Positions 7,329-14,978 of a stretch of 41,504 bases of DNA are shown here, piece after piece. How positions within the stretch are numbered: position 1 is the stretch's first letter; every line of letters begins with the position of its first letter. This DNA is from an uncultured Oscillospiraceae bacterium (lineage in GTDB: Bacteria > Bacillota > Clostridia > Oscillospirales > Oscillospiraceae), in contig CANQIO010000011.1 in NCBI GenBank assembly GCA_947624065.1, positions 1-41,504 on the forward strand, given 5' to 3'. Below the pieces are notes generated by a model. The model was not told the origin of the DNA. It did not search any database and saw only the letters and a program-made list of their open reading frames with translations. Position numbers and translations under genes: made by a program.

Positions 7329-7822
7329 CCACAGCCATCTATCCCGGCAGCTTCGACCCCATCACCCTGGGCCATCTGAACATTGTCCGCCGGGCCGCGA
7401 AGATCTTCGACCGGGTCATCGTGTGCGTGATGAAAAACCGGGAAAAGACCCCCATGTTCACCATCGAGGAGCGGATGGACATGGCCCGCCGGTCCACCGA
7501 GCGGTTCGGGAACGTGGAGGTGGCCACCACCGACAAGCTCCTGGCGGAATACGCCAAGAATTTCGAGAGCCCCGTGATCGTCAAGGGCCTGCGGGCGGTA
7601 TCCGACTTCGACTACGAGTTCCAGATCGCCCTGGTGAACAAGAAGATGAACCCGGATCTGGACACCCTGTTCCTCACCTCCAGCGAGAAGTATACCTTCC
7701 TCAGCTCCACGGTCGTCAAGGAGATGGCGGCCTATGGGGCGGATCTGTCGGCGCTGGTGCCGAAGGAGATCATCGACGACGTCATAGAGAAAACAAAGAC
7801 CAGGAGGCAGACAGACAAATGA
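7325..7822 (+). CDS. coaD: Pantetheine-phosphate adenylyltransferase
   Basis: CoaD transfers AMP from ATP to 4'-phosphopantetheine, the fourth step of coenzyme A synthesis. The 165-residue protein has the nucleotidyltransferase motif YPGSFDPITLGHLN (TxGH-type histidine) and the KGLRAVSDFDYEFQ block. It also has the C-terminal SSEKYTFLSSTVVKE motif corresponding to the ISSTxVRE signature. It overlaps rsmD by 4 nt and the next gene by 4 nt (ATGA), so all three are coupled. Length and motifs are normal. Confidence 0.97.
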   Translation: MTTAIYPGSFDPITLGHLNIVRRAAKIFDRVIVCVMKNREKTPMFTIEERMDMARRSTERFGNVEVATTDKLLAEYAKNFESPVIVKGLRAVSDFDYEFQIALVNKKMNPDLDTLFLTSSEKYTFLSSTVVKEMAAYGADLSALVPKEIIDDVIEKTKTRRQTDK

Positions 7823-8316
7823 ACGAGAATCAAGGCATCCTTGAGCTGATCGAAATGCTCTACACCATGATCTCCGAGGCGTGGGGCGTCCCCCTGGGCA
7901 ACGACAAGTGCCTGGTGGACCGGGACAAGGCGCTGGACCTGATCGAGGAGATCAAGGCGCAGCTCCCCGCGGAGATGGCGGAGGCCAAGCGCCTGGTATC
8001 CGCGCGGGACGAGTTCATCCGCAACGCGAAGAAGGAAGCCGAGTCCGTTCGGAAGATGGCCGAGGAGCGGGCGCGCAAGCTGGTGGAGGAGCAGGAGGTG
8101 GTCCGGGCGGCCAAGGCTCGGGCGGAGGAGATGATCGCCACCGCCGACACCAAGAGCCGGGAGCTGCGCCGGGCGGCCAACGAGTATGTGGCCGAGTCCC
8201 TCCAGGGCGCGGAGGAGTCCGTGTCCCAGGCGCTGGAGATCATCCGCAAATCCAGGGGGCGTTTCCGCAGCGCCGCCGGCGGCTATGCCGCCCAAAAGGA
8301 GCAGCGGGAGCAGTAA
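7819..8316 (+). CDS. Coiled-coil protein of the coaD-linked family
   Basis: This 165-residue protein starts on the ATGA overlap with coaD. Residues 1-45 include the AWGVPLGNDKCLVDRDKALD segment. From about 50 to 150 it is an almost continuous amphipathic helix rich in Ala, Glu, Lys and Arg (EEIKAQLPAEMAEAKRLVS onward). This resembles the peripheral-stalk subunits of F/V-type ATPases, and such proteins are often labelled ATPase or DivIVA-like in clostridia. The rsmD-coaD-coiled-coil order is widespread there, but the function is not established. A role in the ATP synthase is unlikely, since no other ATPase genes are nearby. Confidence 0.85.
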   Translation: MNENQGILELIEMLYTMISEAWGVPLGNDKCLVDRDKALDLIEEIKAQLPAEMAEAKRLVSARDEFIRNAKKEAESVRKMAEERARKLVEEQEVVRAAKARAEEMIATADTKSRELRRAANEYVAESLQGAEESVSQALEIIRKSRGRFRSAAGGYAAQKEQREQ

Positions 8317-8327
8317 GTCAAAAAATC

Positions 8328-8361
8328 AAACAGCCCGAGGGGATGTCCCCTCGGGCTGTTT
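8328..8361. terminator. Bidirectional terminator between the coaD operon and galT
   Basis: AAACAGCCCGAGGGGA and its exact complement form a 16-bp stem around a 2-nt loop, extended by A and T runs on the two sides. It can serve both the plus-strand operon and the convergent galKT operon. Confidence 0.92.
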
Positions 8362-8375
8362 TTGCTGTATCGGGC

Positions 8376-9863
8376 TCACTTCACGCTGTCGGCGAACCGG
8401 AGGAAGGCGGCCTTGCCGGCGTCCGTGCGCTTATATACCCCGGCGTGCTCCAGAACCTGGGCGAACACCTTGCCCACCTCGTCCTGGAGGATGGGAAGGG
8501 CGTTTTCGGCGGTGAAGCTGTACCGCTGCCGGAGGCCGTCGGCCCAGTCCGCGTGCTTGGCAAGGGTCTCATCGGCGCGGATGTCCTGTCCCCGGACCAG
8601 CGCGTCCGCCAGGGCGGCCAGCTCCGTTTTCAGCCGGGCGGGGAGCACCGCCAGGCCCATCACCTCGATCAGGCCGATGTTCTCCTTCTTGATGTGGTGC
8701 AGCTCCTGGTGGGGGTGGAAGATGCCCAGCGGATACTGCTCCGAGGTGCGGTTGTTGCGCAGCACCAGGTCCAGCTCGAACTGCCCATCCCGCATCCTGG
8801 CGATGGGGGTGATGGTGTTGTGGGGCTCGCCGCCGCTCTCGGCGTAGATCTCCGCCGCCGGGTCGCTGTACGCTCTCCATGCCAGCAGGATCTTGTCCGC
8901 CAGCTCCACCAGCCGGTCCGGGTCCGCCGCGCGAATACGCAGCACGCTCATGGGCCACTTCACGATGCCGGCCTGCACGTCCCCAAAACCGGGGAAGGAC
9001 ACGTCCGTCTCTATGGGCGCCTTGGCCATGGCGAAGGTATAGCGGCCGCCCTGGAAGTGGTCGTGGCTGAGGATGGAGCCGCCCACGATGGGCAGGTCCG
9101 CGTTGCTGCCGACGAAGTAGTGGGGAAACCGGCGCAGGAAATCCATCTGCTTGCGGAAGGTGGAGCGGTCGATCTTCATGGGGATGTGGCGGGAATTGAG
9201 CACGATGCAGTGCTCGTTGTAGTAGACATAGGGGGAGTACTGCAGGTACCAGTTCTGGCCGTCCAGCACCAGGGGGATCAGCCGGTGGTTCTGCCGGGCG
9301 GGGTGGTCCAGCCGGCCCTGGTAGCCCTCGTTCTCGGCGCAGAGCTGGCAGGCGGGATAGGCGTTCTGGGGAGCGGACTTGGCCGCGGCGATGGCCCGGG
9401 GGTCCTTCTCCGGCTTGGACAGGTTGATGGTGATGTCCAGATCGCCGTACTCGGTGGGGGACACCCACTTCATGTCCTTGACGATGCGGTAGCGGCGGAT
9501 GTAGTCCGTGTCCTGGGAGAAGGCATAGTACCAGTCCGTGGCCGCCTCGGGGCTCTGGGCGTATTTTTTCCAGAACTCATGGCGGACCTGGCTGGGCCGG
9601 GGCGTGAGGATGCCCATCAGCTCCGTGTCCAGGATGTCCCGGCTGGCGATGCCGGCCTCGCACCGGCCGTTGGCGTCGGCCCAGTCCAGGATGTCGCGCA
9701 AAATGTCCTCCAGCGGGCGCTCCGGGCCGGGCTCGACCGCCTCCCAGCGGTCCAGGCCCAGGGCCGCGATGAGCCGGTTGGCGGCCCAGAGCCGATCGTC
9801 CGGCTCGATGAGCCCCTTTGCCAGGGCATACCGGATCAGCTCGGCCAGGTAGTTTTCGATCAT
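8376..9863 (-). CDS. galT: UDP-glucose--hexose-1-phosphate uridylyltransferase, class II
   Basis: GalT exchanges UMP between UDP-glucose and galactose 1-phosphate in the Leloir pathway. This is the Firmicutes-type class II enzyme (495 residues, versus about 350 for the E. coli class). Recognisable blocks are FWKKYAQSPEAATDWYYAFS, the CQLCAENEGYQGR segment, and the active-site region GGSILSHDHFQGG, where a histidine is expected to carry the uridylyl group. It lies 13 nt downstream of galK with AAGGAGGA before its ATG, so the two form an operon. No galE or galactose transporter is in the window. Confidence 0.95.
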   Translation of the reverse strand: MIENYLAELIRYALAKGLIEPDDRLWAANRLIAALGLDRWEAVEPGPERPLEDILRDILDWADANGRCEAGIASRDILDTELMGILTPRPSQVRHEFWKKYAQSPEAATDWYYAFSQDTDYIRRYRIVKDMKWVSPTEYGDLDITINLSKPEKDPRAIAAAKSAPQNAYPACQLCAENEGYQGRLDHPARQNHRLIPLVLDGQNWYLQYSPYVYYNEHCIVLNSRHIPMKIDRSTFRKQMDFLRRFPHYFVGSNADLPIVGGSILSHDHFQGGRYTFAMAKAPIETDVSFPGFGDVQAGIVKWPMSVLRIRAADPDRLVELADKILLAWRAYSDPAAEIYAESGGEPHNTITPIARMRDGQFELDLVLRNNRTSEQYPLGIFHPHQELHHIKKENIGLIEVMGLAVLPARLKTELAALADALVRGQDIRADETLAKHADWADGLRQRYSFTAENALPILQDEVGKVFAQVLEHAGVYKRTDAGKAAFLRFADSVK

Positions 9864-9876
9864 GACTGCTTCCTCC

Positions 9877-11145
9877 TTACGCCAGTTTCGCGCCGCCTAT
9901 GGGGCGCACCTGCAGTACATGGCAGGCGCCTTCGCCCAGCACGGCCTCCATGCGGGCCTTGAAATCGGCCAGCATGTCCAGGGGCACGAAGGCCTGGGCC
10001 GTGCCGCCGAAGCCGCCGCCGTGGACACGGACCGTGCCCCGGCCGTTCAGGATGTGCCCCGCCAGGGCGATGGTCAGCATCAGCGCCTGGTCCGCCGTCT
10101 GGCCTGTGGGGACCACGTTTTGCAGATAGAGGGCGGAGGAAAGACCGGAGGCGTTCGACAGCGCCAGGAACCGGGCAAAGTCGCCGTCCCGCAGGGCCTG
10201 GGCCTGGGCGGCGGCCCGGTCGTTCTCGTCAAAATAGTGCATGGCCCGCAGCACCGCCCGGTCCCCGGCCTTCCGCCGCAGGGCGGGGATGGCGGGGGTG
10301 AATTCCTCCGGCGCCACCTCCCGCAGCACGGTCTTGCCGAAATGGGCACTGACGGCGCGCAGCTCGTCGGTGATGGAGGCGTACTCCGCCGTCAGGTCGG
10401 CGTGGCCCGCCCGGGAGTCCAGGATGCACAGCGCGTATCCCGCCGCCGCCAGGTCCAGCTCGATGGCATCCACCACGGGATGGGCCGGGTCCAGAAAGTC
10501 GATGGCCACCACGCCCCCCACGGAGGAGGCGGTCTGGTCCATGAGGCCGCAGGGCTTGCCGAAATACTCGTTCTCCGCCCACTGGCCGATCTGCGCCAGC
10601 TGCACGGCGTCGAATCCGCAGCCGTAGAGGCCGTTCAGCATGACGCCGATGAGCACCTCGAAGGCCGCGGAGGAGCTCAGCCCGCTCCCGCCGGGCACGT
10701 CCGACACCATATATGCGTCCAGCCCGCCCACGGGATGGCCCAGCGCCGCGAAGCGGGCGGCCACGCCCCGGATCAGGGCGGCGGAGGTGTTCGTCTCCGC
10801 CGGCCGCCGGGCCAGGTCCGCCAGGTCGATCTCCAGCATGGGATACCCCTCGGACAGCACCCGGATGGCGCCGTCGCCGTTGGGGGCCGCCGCGGCCAGG
10901 ATGTCCATATCCACCGCCGCGGCCAGGACCCGGCCGTGCTGGTGGTCGGTGTGGTTGCCGCCCAGCTCCGTGCGGCCGGGGGCGCTGAAGAAGGCGTCCG
11001 CCGGGCGGGAGAAGGTGCTCTCAAAGCCCTCCAGCACCCGGCCATACCGGGCCCTCTGTTCCTCCAACCGGCCGGGGCCGTAAAGATGGGTGAGACCGGC
11101 GTCCAGCGCGCCGGATCGCAGCCGTTGGGACAGTGTCTGCGCCAA
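9877..11145 (-). CDS. galK: Galactokinase
   Basis: GalK phosphorylates galactose to galactose 1-phosphate for GalT. It is a GHMP-family kinase of 422 residues. It shows the substrate signature GRTELGGNHTDHQHG near the N terminus, the GSGLSSSAA phosphate-binding loop, and the C-terminal HGGGFGGTAQAFV motif. I place the start at TTG 11145, because AAAGGAG lies 8 nt upstream of it and the protein then begins close to the family's usual N terminus. ATG 11163 in the same frame has no ribosome binding site and coincides with the predicted transcription start. The frame also stays open to 11589 through the repeat, which is not credible coding. Confidence 0.93.
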   Translation of the reverse strand: MAQTLSQRLRSGALDAGLTHLYGPGRLEEQRARYGRVLEGFESTFSRPADAFFSAPGRTELGGNHTDHQHGRVLAAAVDMDILAAAAPNGDGAIRVLSEGYPMLEIDLADLARRPAETNTSAALIRGVAARFAALGHPVGGLDAYMVSDVPGGSGLSSSAAFEVLIGVMLNGLYGCGFDAVQLAQIGQWAENEYFGKPCGLMDQTASSVGGVVAIDFLDPAHPVVDAIELDLAAAGYALCILDSRAGHADLTAEYASITDELRAVSAHFGKTVLREVAPEEFTPAIPALRRKAGDRAVLRAMHYFDENDRAAAQAQALRDGDFARFLALSNASGLSSALYLQNVVPTGQTADQALMLTIALAGHILNGRGTVRVHGGGFGGTAQAFVPLDMLADFKARMEAVLGEGACHVLQVRPIGGAKLA

Positions 11146-11170
11146 ATCGACCACTCCTTTCATGGGCCTT

Positions 11171-11199
11171 ATTGTATCATGTCCCGCCAGATATTTCCA
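11171..11199 (-). promoter_or_regulatory. Promoter of galKT
   Basis: On the minus strand TGGAAA (11194-11199) and TACAAT (11171-11176) are 17 nt apart. Transcription would begin at about 11164, leaving a leader of roughly 18 nt with AAAGGAG ahead of the TTG start. Confidence 0.55.
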
Positions 11200-11251
11200 C
11201 CGGCGGGCTTGTTTTTTCCTGATCGCCTGGGCCGCTCGGGGCCCGGTCGTC

Positions 11252-11337
11252 ATACCATGTCGCGCGGTTCCGGCGCAAGCCGGGAGCACGACCGGTATCT
11301 TTTGGAATAATGGCGCCAACGGCGTCATTATTCCATG
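11252..11337 (-). repeat. Hairpin repeat unit C, diverged copy
   Basis: Read on the minus strand, this is the same element as units A and B. The GC-rich hairpin is nearly identical, from ATACCGGTCG to GCGCGACATGGTAT. The AT-rich hairpin has changed sequence but kept pairing: GGAATAATG with CATTATTCC, then GCC with GGC, in place of the GTATAATAG arms. The element begins over the last codons of gluQRS and provides its TAA stop. Confidence 0.85.
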
Positions 11338-12257
11338 GAGATGTCCTCGCGGGGGACCTTGTCCCAGTCGAACCGGTCCGCCAGCTGCCGCGGGGAGATC
11401 GGCTTCGGGGCGGGAAGGAGCCCGGCCAGGTGGGCCAGACGGCCCACCAGCGCCTGGGAGTCCCAGCTCTGGCGGAAAGCCTGGGTGCTCTGGCTGCCCA
11501 GCCGCTTGGAGAGCTTTTCCCGGCCACTGATGAGCAGCGGCATATGGCAGTACTCCGGCGGTGTGCCGCCCAGGGTGCGGATGAGCCACGCCTGCCGGGG
11601 AGCGGAGGACAGCAGGTCCCGGCCCCGGACCACCCGCGTCACGCCCATGCGCATGTCGTCCACGCTGACGGCCAGCTGGTAGGCGTACACCCCGTCCGCC
11701 CGGCGGATGATGAAGTCCCCGCCCTCCCGGGCCAGGTTCTCGGCATAGACGCCGTAATGGCCGTCCCGTATCGTGACGGTCTCATCCGGCACCCGCACCT
11801 TCCAGGCGGGGAGCCGGCCGGCGGCGATCAGCGCGGCCCGCTCCGACGGGGAGAGACCGGCGCAGCGGCAGCGGGGGTCATGGACGGCCTCGCCGGGATG
11901 AGGGGCGTTGGCAGCCGCCAGGCGCTGGGCCCGGCTGCACCAGCAGGGATAGACCAGGCCCTTTGCCTCCAGGGCCCGGAAAGCCTCTTCATAATATGCC
12001 GTCCGCCGGGACTGGCAGTATGCCGGGTCTGGCCAGCCCTCGTCCCAGTCCAGCCCCAGCCAGGCCAGGTCGTCGGCGATGGCCGCGGCGTATTCCGGCC
12101 GCGTGCGGACCGGGTCCAGGTCCTCCATCCGCAGGATCATGCGCCCGCCCAGGGCGCGGGCATCCAGCCATGCCAGGAGCATGGCCAGCAGGTTCCCCAT
12201 ATGCATGTGCCCTGAGGGGCTGGGCGCAAAGCGGCCCGTGACGGATGCGGTGTTCAT
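11328..12257 (-). CDS. gluQ: Glutamyl-Q tRNA(Asp) synthetase
   Basis: GluQRS is a truncated glutamyl-tRNA synthetase that attaches glutamate to queuosine at the wobble base of tRNA-Asp. The 309-residue length lacks the anticodon-binding domain, as in the family. The opening GRFAPSPSGHMHMGN carries the HIGH-type motif, RMEDLDPVR is the usual following block, and KLSKR is the KMSKS-type loop. CWC and CRC about 30 residues apart fit the zinc site. The ATG at 12257 has no ribosome binding site and lies exactly 7 nt after a TATAAT. The last two codons and stop are inside repeat C. No dksA is adjacent, unlike in proteobacteria. Confidence 0.93.
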   Translation of the reverse strand: MNTASVTGRFAPSPSGHMHMGNLLAMLLAWLDARALGGRMILRMEDLDPVRTRPEYAAAIADDLAWLGLDWDEGWPDPAYCQSRRTAYYEEAFRALEAKGLVYPCWCSRAQRLAAANAPHPGEAVHDPRCRCAGLSPSERAALIAAGRLPAWKVRVPDETVTIRDGHYGVYAENLAREGGDFIIRRADGVYAYQLAVSVDDMRMGVTRVVRGRDLLSSAPRQAWLIRTLGGTPPEYCHMPLLISGREKLSKRLGSQSTQAFRQSWDSQALVGRLAHLAGLLPAPKPISPRQLADRFDWDKVPREDISME

Positions 12258-12263
12258 AGGCCC

Positions 12264-12291
12264 ATTATAACGGTTTTTTGGCGATTGTAAA
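12264..12291 (-). promoter_or_regulatory. gluQRS promoter, positioned for leaderless mRNA
   Basis: On the minus strand TTTACA (12286-12291) and TATAAT (12264-12269) are 16 nt apart. Six nucleotides separate TATAAT from the ATG, so the expected +1 is the A of the start codon itself. Confidence 0.65.
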
Positions 12292-12313
12292 GGCTTCGGG
12301 AGGGCTTTCGCTC

Positions 12314-12342
12314 TTGACAGCGGGGATCGGTTTTACTACAAT
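12314..12342 (+). promoter_or_regulatory. pgsA promoter
   Basis: TTGACA (12314-12319) and TACAAT (12337-12342) are 17 nt apart. It is divergent from the gluQRS promoter, with the two -35 boxes about 22 nt apart. Confidence 0.75.
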
Positions 12343-12373
12343 ATGGGAAGTTTCAAAAGGGAGGGCGGCTTTC

Positions 12374-12916
12374 ATGAATCTGCCTAACAAGCTGACCATC
12401 GCGCGGATCGCGATGACGGTGCTGATGGTGGTGTTCCTGCTGCTGAACGGCCCGGTGTGGGCGTGGCTGGCGGCGGTGCTGTACGCGGCGGCGAGCCTGA
12501 CGGATATGGCCGACGGCCGCATCGCCCGCAGCCGCCATCTGGTCACCAACTTCGGCAAGTTTATGGACCCGCTGGCGGATAAGATCCTGAACTACTCGGT
12601 GATGATCGTGCTGATCCCCGAGCGGCTGATCCCGCCGGTGGCGGTGGTGATCATCCTGTTCCGGGAGTTTTTGGTCAGCGGCATCCGCCTGAGCGCGGCG
12701 GAGCAGGGCCGGGTGGTGGCTGCCAACATCTGGGGCAAGCTGAAGACCCTGGTCCAGGACCTGTCGCTGGTGGCCATATTGGTGCTGCGGGCGCTGGATA
12801 TGGGCTGGCTGGAGACGCTGGCCAACGGCCTGATGTGGCTGTGCGCGGCGCTGACGGTGATCTCCGGGGCCGTGTATCTGGCCCAGAACGCCGATGTGCT
12901 CAAAGACGCGGACTGA
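12374..12916 (+). CDS. pgsA: CDP-diacylglycerol--glycerol-3-phosphate 3-phosphatidyltransferase
   Basis: PgsA makes phosphatidylglycerol phosphate from CDP-diacylglycerol and glycerol 3-phosphate, the committed step to phosphatidylglycerol. The 180-residue membrane protein has four to five hydrophobic segments. Its CDP-alcohol phosphotransferase motif D-x2-DG-x2-AR-x8-G-x3-D-x3-D is seen as DMADGRIAR, then FGKFMDPLADK (residues about 44-70). GGGAGG lies about 9 nt before the ATG. It is monocistronic here, with its own promoter and a hairpin after it. It would act in the cytoplasmic membrane and feed anionic lipid and lipoteichoic acid synthesis. Confidence 0.94.
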   Translation: MNLPNKLTIARIAMTVLMVVFLLLNGPVWAWLAAVLYAAASLTDMADGRIARSRHLVTNFGKFMDPLADKILNYSVMIVLIPERLIPPVAVVIILFREFLVSGIRLSAAEQGRVVAANIWGKLKTLVQDLSLVAILVLRALDMGWLETLANGLMWLCAALTVISGAVYLAQNADVLKDAD

Positions 12917-12930
12917 CAACAGAAAAAACA

Positions 12931-12956
12931 CTCCCCCGGCCCGTGGGCCGGGGGAG
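12931..12956. terminator. Hairpin terminator between pgsA and the convergent M3 peptidase gene
   Basis: CTCCCCCGGCCC and its exact complement form a very stable stem around GTG. On the minus strand it is followed by TGTTTTTTC, a good terminator for the peptidase gene. On the plus side the T tract (GTTTTC) is weaker and displaced. Confidence 0.8.
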
Positions 12957-12973
12957 CGCGCTGTTTTCAGGTG

Positions 12974-14764
12974 TCACCGCCGGGAGCTGTAGGCGGCGTC
13001 CAGACGGTACATCTCCTCCATCAGGGGAGCCAGGACCTCAGCCACGGCGCCCTCCTCGGTGAACAGGCGCAGTCCGCACTCGGGGAGAACGGTCATGTAG
13101 CCCTCATCGTAGGCCCCGCGGTCCAGCACGGCCCGCCAGGCGTCCACGCCGGACTGGAAATCCTCCTGGGCCAGGTCCCAGATCTGGACCGCGGCCATGG
13201 CGGAGGCGGCATAGCTGATGTAGTACAGGGGGCTCTCGAAGGTGTGGGTGATATACATCCAGCTGTAATCCTCGTCCCAGGGGACGAACTTGCCGTAGGA
13301 GGTGCTGATCTCGGCGTAGAGCTGGTTGATCTGCTCCAGGGTCATGTCCGGCTCGGCGTAGATGCGCCGCTGGAACTCGTCCTGGATGCACCCGTCGATC
13401 ACCGAGGTCATCAGCCCGTCCAGGACCCAGAACTCGGCGGCGTCCGCGTTGGCGGTGTAGATGTCGTCATAGAACTCGGTGAACAGGGCCTCCAGACCGG
13501 TGGAGTGGATCTCCAGAAGGTCGTAGTTGCCATAGGAGGTCAGAAGGTTGGGGATGGCGTGCAGATAGGCGTCGGCATAGTGGCCGAACTCGTGGCTCAC
13601 GGTGTCCAGGTCGATGCAGTTGCCCTGCACGGTGGCGAAGATGAACGGCGCGTCGTATTCCGACAGGGTGAGGGTGAAGGCACCGGGGATGCGGTCGCTG
13701 CCCACGGCGAGATCATACATGCCGTGCTCGGACATGTACTGCCAGGGAGCGACCAGGATGGGGTCCACCTTTTCCACATACTCGCCCAGCAGCTCGACCA
13801 GCTCGTCACCGGTGAACACGGGCTCGGTGTCGGCATAGGCGTAGTACAGGTCGCTGTAGTACAGCTCGTCATAGTACTCCGCGGCGACCTCCTTGACCGC
13901 GTCGCAGAATACCTGGGCCTCCTCGCCGGTATAGTCGCGGCCGAAGCTCTGCTCATAGGCCAGGTCGGTGTAGCTGTCATAGCCCTCGATCTCGGCGATC
14001 TCGGCCCGGATGGCTACCAGCTGGGTAAAGACGGGGCCCACCTGGTCGTTGAGGAGCTTGTTCAGACCGGCGTAGACCTCCAGATAGCCGCTGTAATCGG
14101 TGTCGGCCAGATAGGAGCCCTGGGCGCCGTCGAGCTTGCTCCAGGTCCATACGGAGCCGTTGTATTCGTATTCCTCGTTGCCGGAGGCGTTGATGAGCTC
14201 GTTGTACTCATCGACCAGCTTGGACTCCTGCTCCAGCAGCTCGCTCTCCCGGTCGGTGAGCGGCACGTAGTCGGCGAACTCATCGGCAGCCTGGTCGCCC
14301 ACATAGGCGCGGAAATCGTCGGCGCAGGGGCCCTGGGTCACGTCATAGCAGGCGGTGCACAGCGCGTCATAGGTGTCGGTGCTCAGCTTGTCGCAGTAGA
14401 TGTTCTCATCGGACCAGTAGTCGTCCGTCACATCGGCGCAGTAGCGCAGATAGGCGATGGAGCTGAGGGTGTCGATGTGGGCCATCTCAGCGTACAGCTC
14501 GTCATAGAGCTGGGCGATGGCCTGGGCGTCCTCGCCCTCGGCCAGCTGGGACAGCTCGTCGGTCATGGCGTAGAATCCCTCGGGGTCGTAGTGGACATAC
14601 TCGATGTCCGCCCAATAGGCGTCCTCGCTGGGATAGACGGCGGAGACCTGGGCGGGGCCGGGGCCGGTGAGGGTCTCGGCGGGGCTTTGGGCGGGATGGC
14701 CGCCCCCGGCGGAGGCGCCCAGCACGATGGCGACAGACAGGATGACGGATATGATCGCGGGCAT
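12974..14764 (-). CDS. Secreted M3 family metallopeptidase (oligoendopeptidase F-like)
   Basis: This is a 596-residue zinc peptidase of the thimet/PepF superfamily. The active-site HEFGH is at about residues 391-395, and the third zinc ligand is probably Glu418 in LEIHSTGLE, at the family's normal spacing. The N terminus (residues 1-20) is a hydrophobic segment with small residues after it, consistent with a signal peptide. There is no lipobox and no C-terminal anchor. The mature protein is strongly acidic and tyrosine-rich. M3 peptidases are usually cytoplasmic, so an exported one points to peptide digestion outside the membrane. GAAGGT lies about 7 nt before ATG 14764. Confidence 0.88.
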   Translation of the reverse strand: MPAIISVILSVAIVLGASAGGGHPAQSPAETLTGPGPAQVSAVYPSEDAYWADIEYVHYDPEGFYAMTDELSQLAEGEDAQAIAQLYDELYAEMAHIDTLSSIAYLRYCADVTDDYWSDENIYCDKLSTDTYDALCTACYDVTQGPCADDFRAYVGDQAADEFADYVPLTDRESELLEQESKLVDEYNELINASGNEEYEYNGSVWTWSKLDGAQGSYLADTDYSGYLEVYAGLNKLLNDQVGPVFTQLVAIRAEIAEIEGYDSYTDLAYEQSFGRDYTGEEAQVFCDAVKEVAAEYYDELYYSDLYYAYADTEPVFTGDELVELLGEYVEKVDPILVAPWQYMSEHGMYDLAVGSDRIPGAFTLTLSEYDAPFIFATVQGNCIDLDTVSHEFGHYADAYLHAIPNLLTSYGNYDLLEIHSTGLEALFTEFYDDIYTANADAAEFWVLDGLMTSVIDGCIQDEFQRRIYAEPDMTLEQINQLYAEISTSYGKFVPWDEDYSWMYITHTFESPLYYISYAASAMAAVQIWDLAQEDFQSGVDAWRAVLDRGAYDEGYMTVLPECGLRLFTEEGAVAEVLAPLMEEMYRLDAAYSSRR

Positions 14765-14847
14765 GGCGTTACCTTCTTTCTTGTGTTTTTTCCGTGGGAC
14801 TGCCGCAGAGCGGCTATGCTCCCGGCGGCAGGTATAAAGATAAAGTC

Positions 14848-14876
14848 ATTATACTCCCTATCCCGATAGAATTCCA
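14848..14876 (-). promoter_or_regulatory. Candidate promoter of the M3 peptidase gene
   Basis: TATAAT on the minus strand (14848-14853) has a poor -35 (TGGAAT) 17 nt upstream. The leader contains a CTGCCGC/GCGGCAG hairpin. The 15-bp palindrome TGCCGGGCCCCGGCA lies further upstream, at 14897-14911, between this promoter and the divergent one. Confidence 0.4.
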
Positions 14877-14919
14877 CTGGAAACGCAAAAAATCCTTGCC
14901 GGGCCCCGGCAGGGGCCGA

Positions 14920-14948
14920 TTGACAAGCATGCGGCCAGTTGGTATAAT
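14920..14948 (+). promoter_or_regulatory. Consensus promoter of the MATE gene
   Basis: TTGACA (14920-14925) and TATAAT (14943-14948) match consensus exactly with 17-nt spacing. The predicted start gives a leader of about 25 nt with AGAAAGGAGG. Confidence 0.85.
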
Positions 14949-14978
14949 GGCGCCTCTGTCAGAAAGGAGGCGGCCGGC

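Noticed and set aside
7881-9962. Open frame of 693 codons on the plus strand across the coaD-galT boundary
   Set aside because: It crosses a strong bidirectional terminator and overlaps two real genes in other frames.
11146-11589. N-terminal extension of galactokinase through the intergenic repeat
   Set aside because: The extension has no homology to the family, overlaps gluQRS and lies upstream of the galK promoter.
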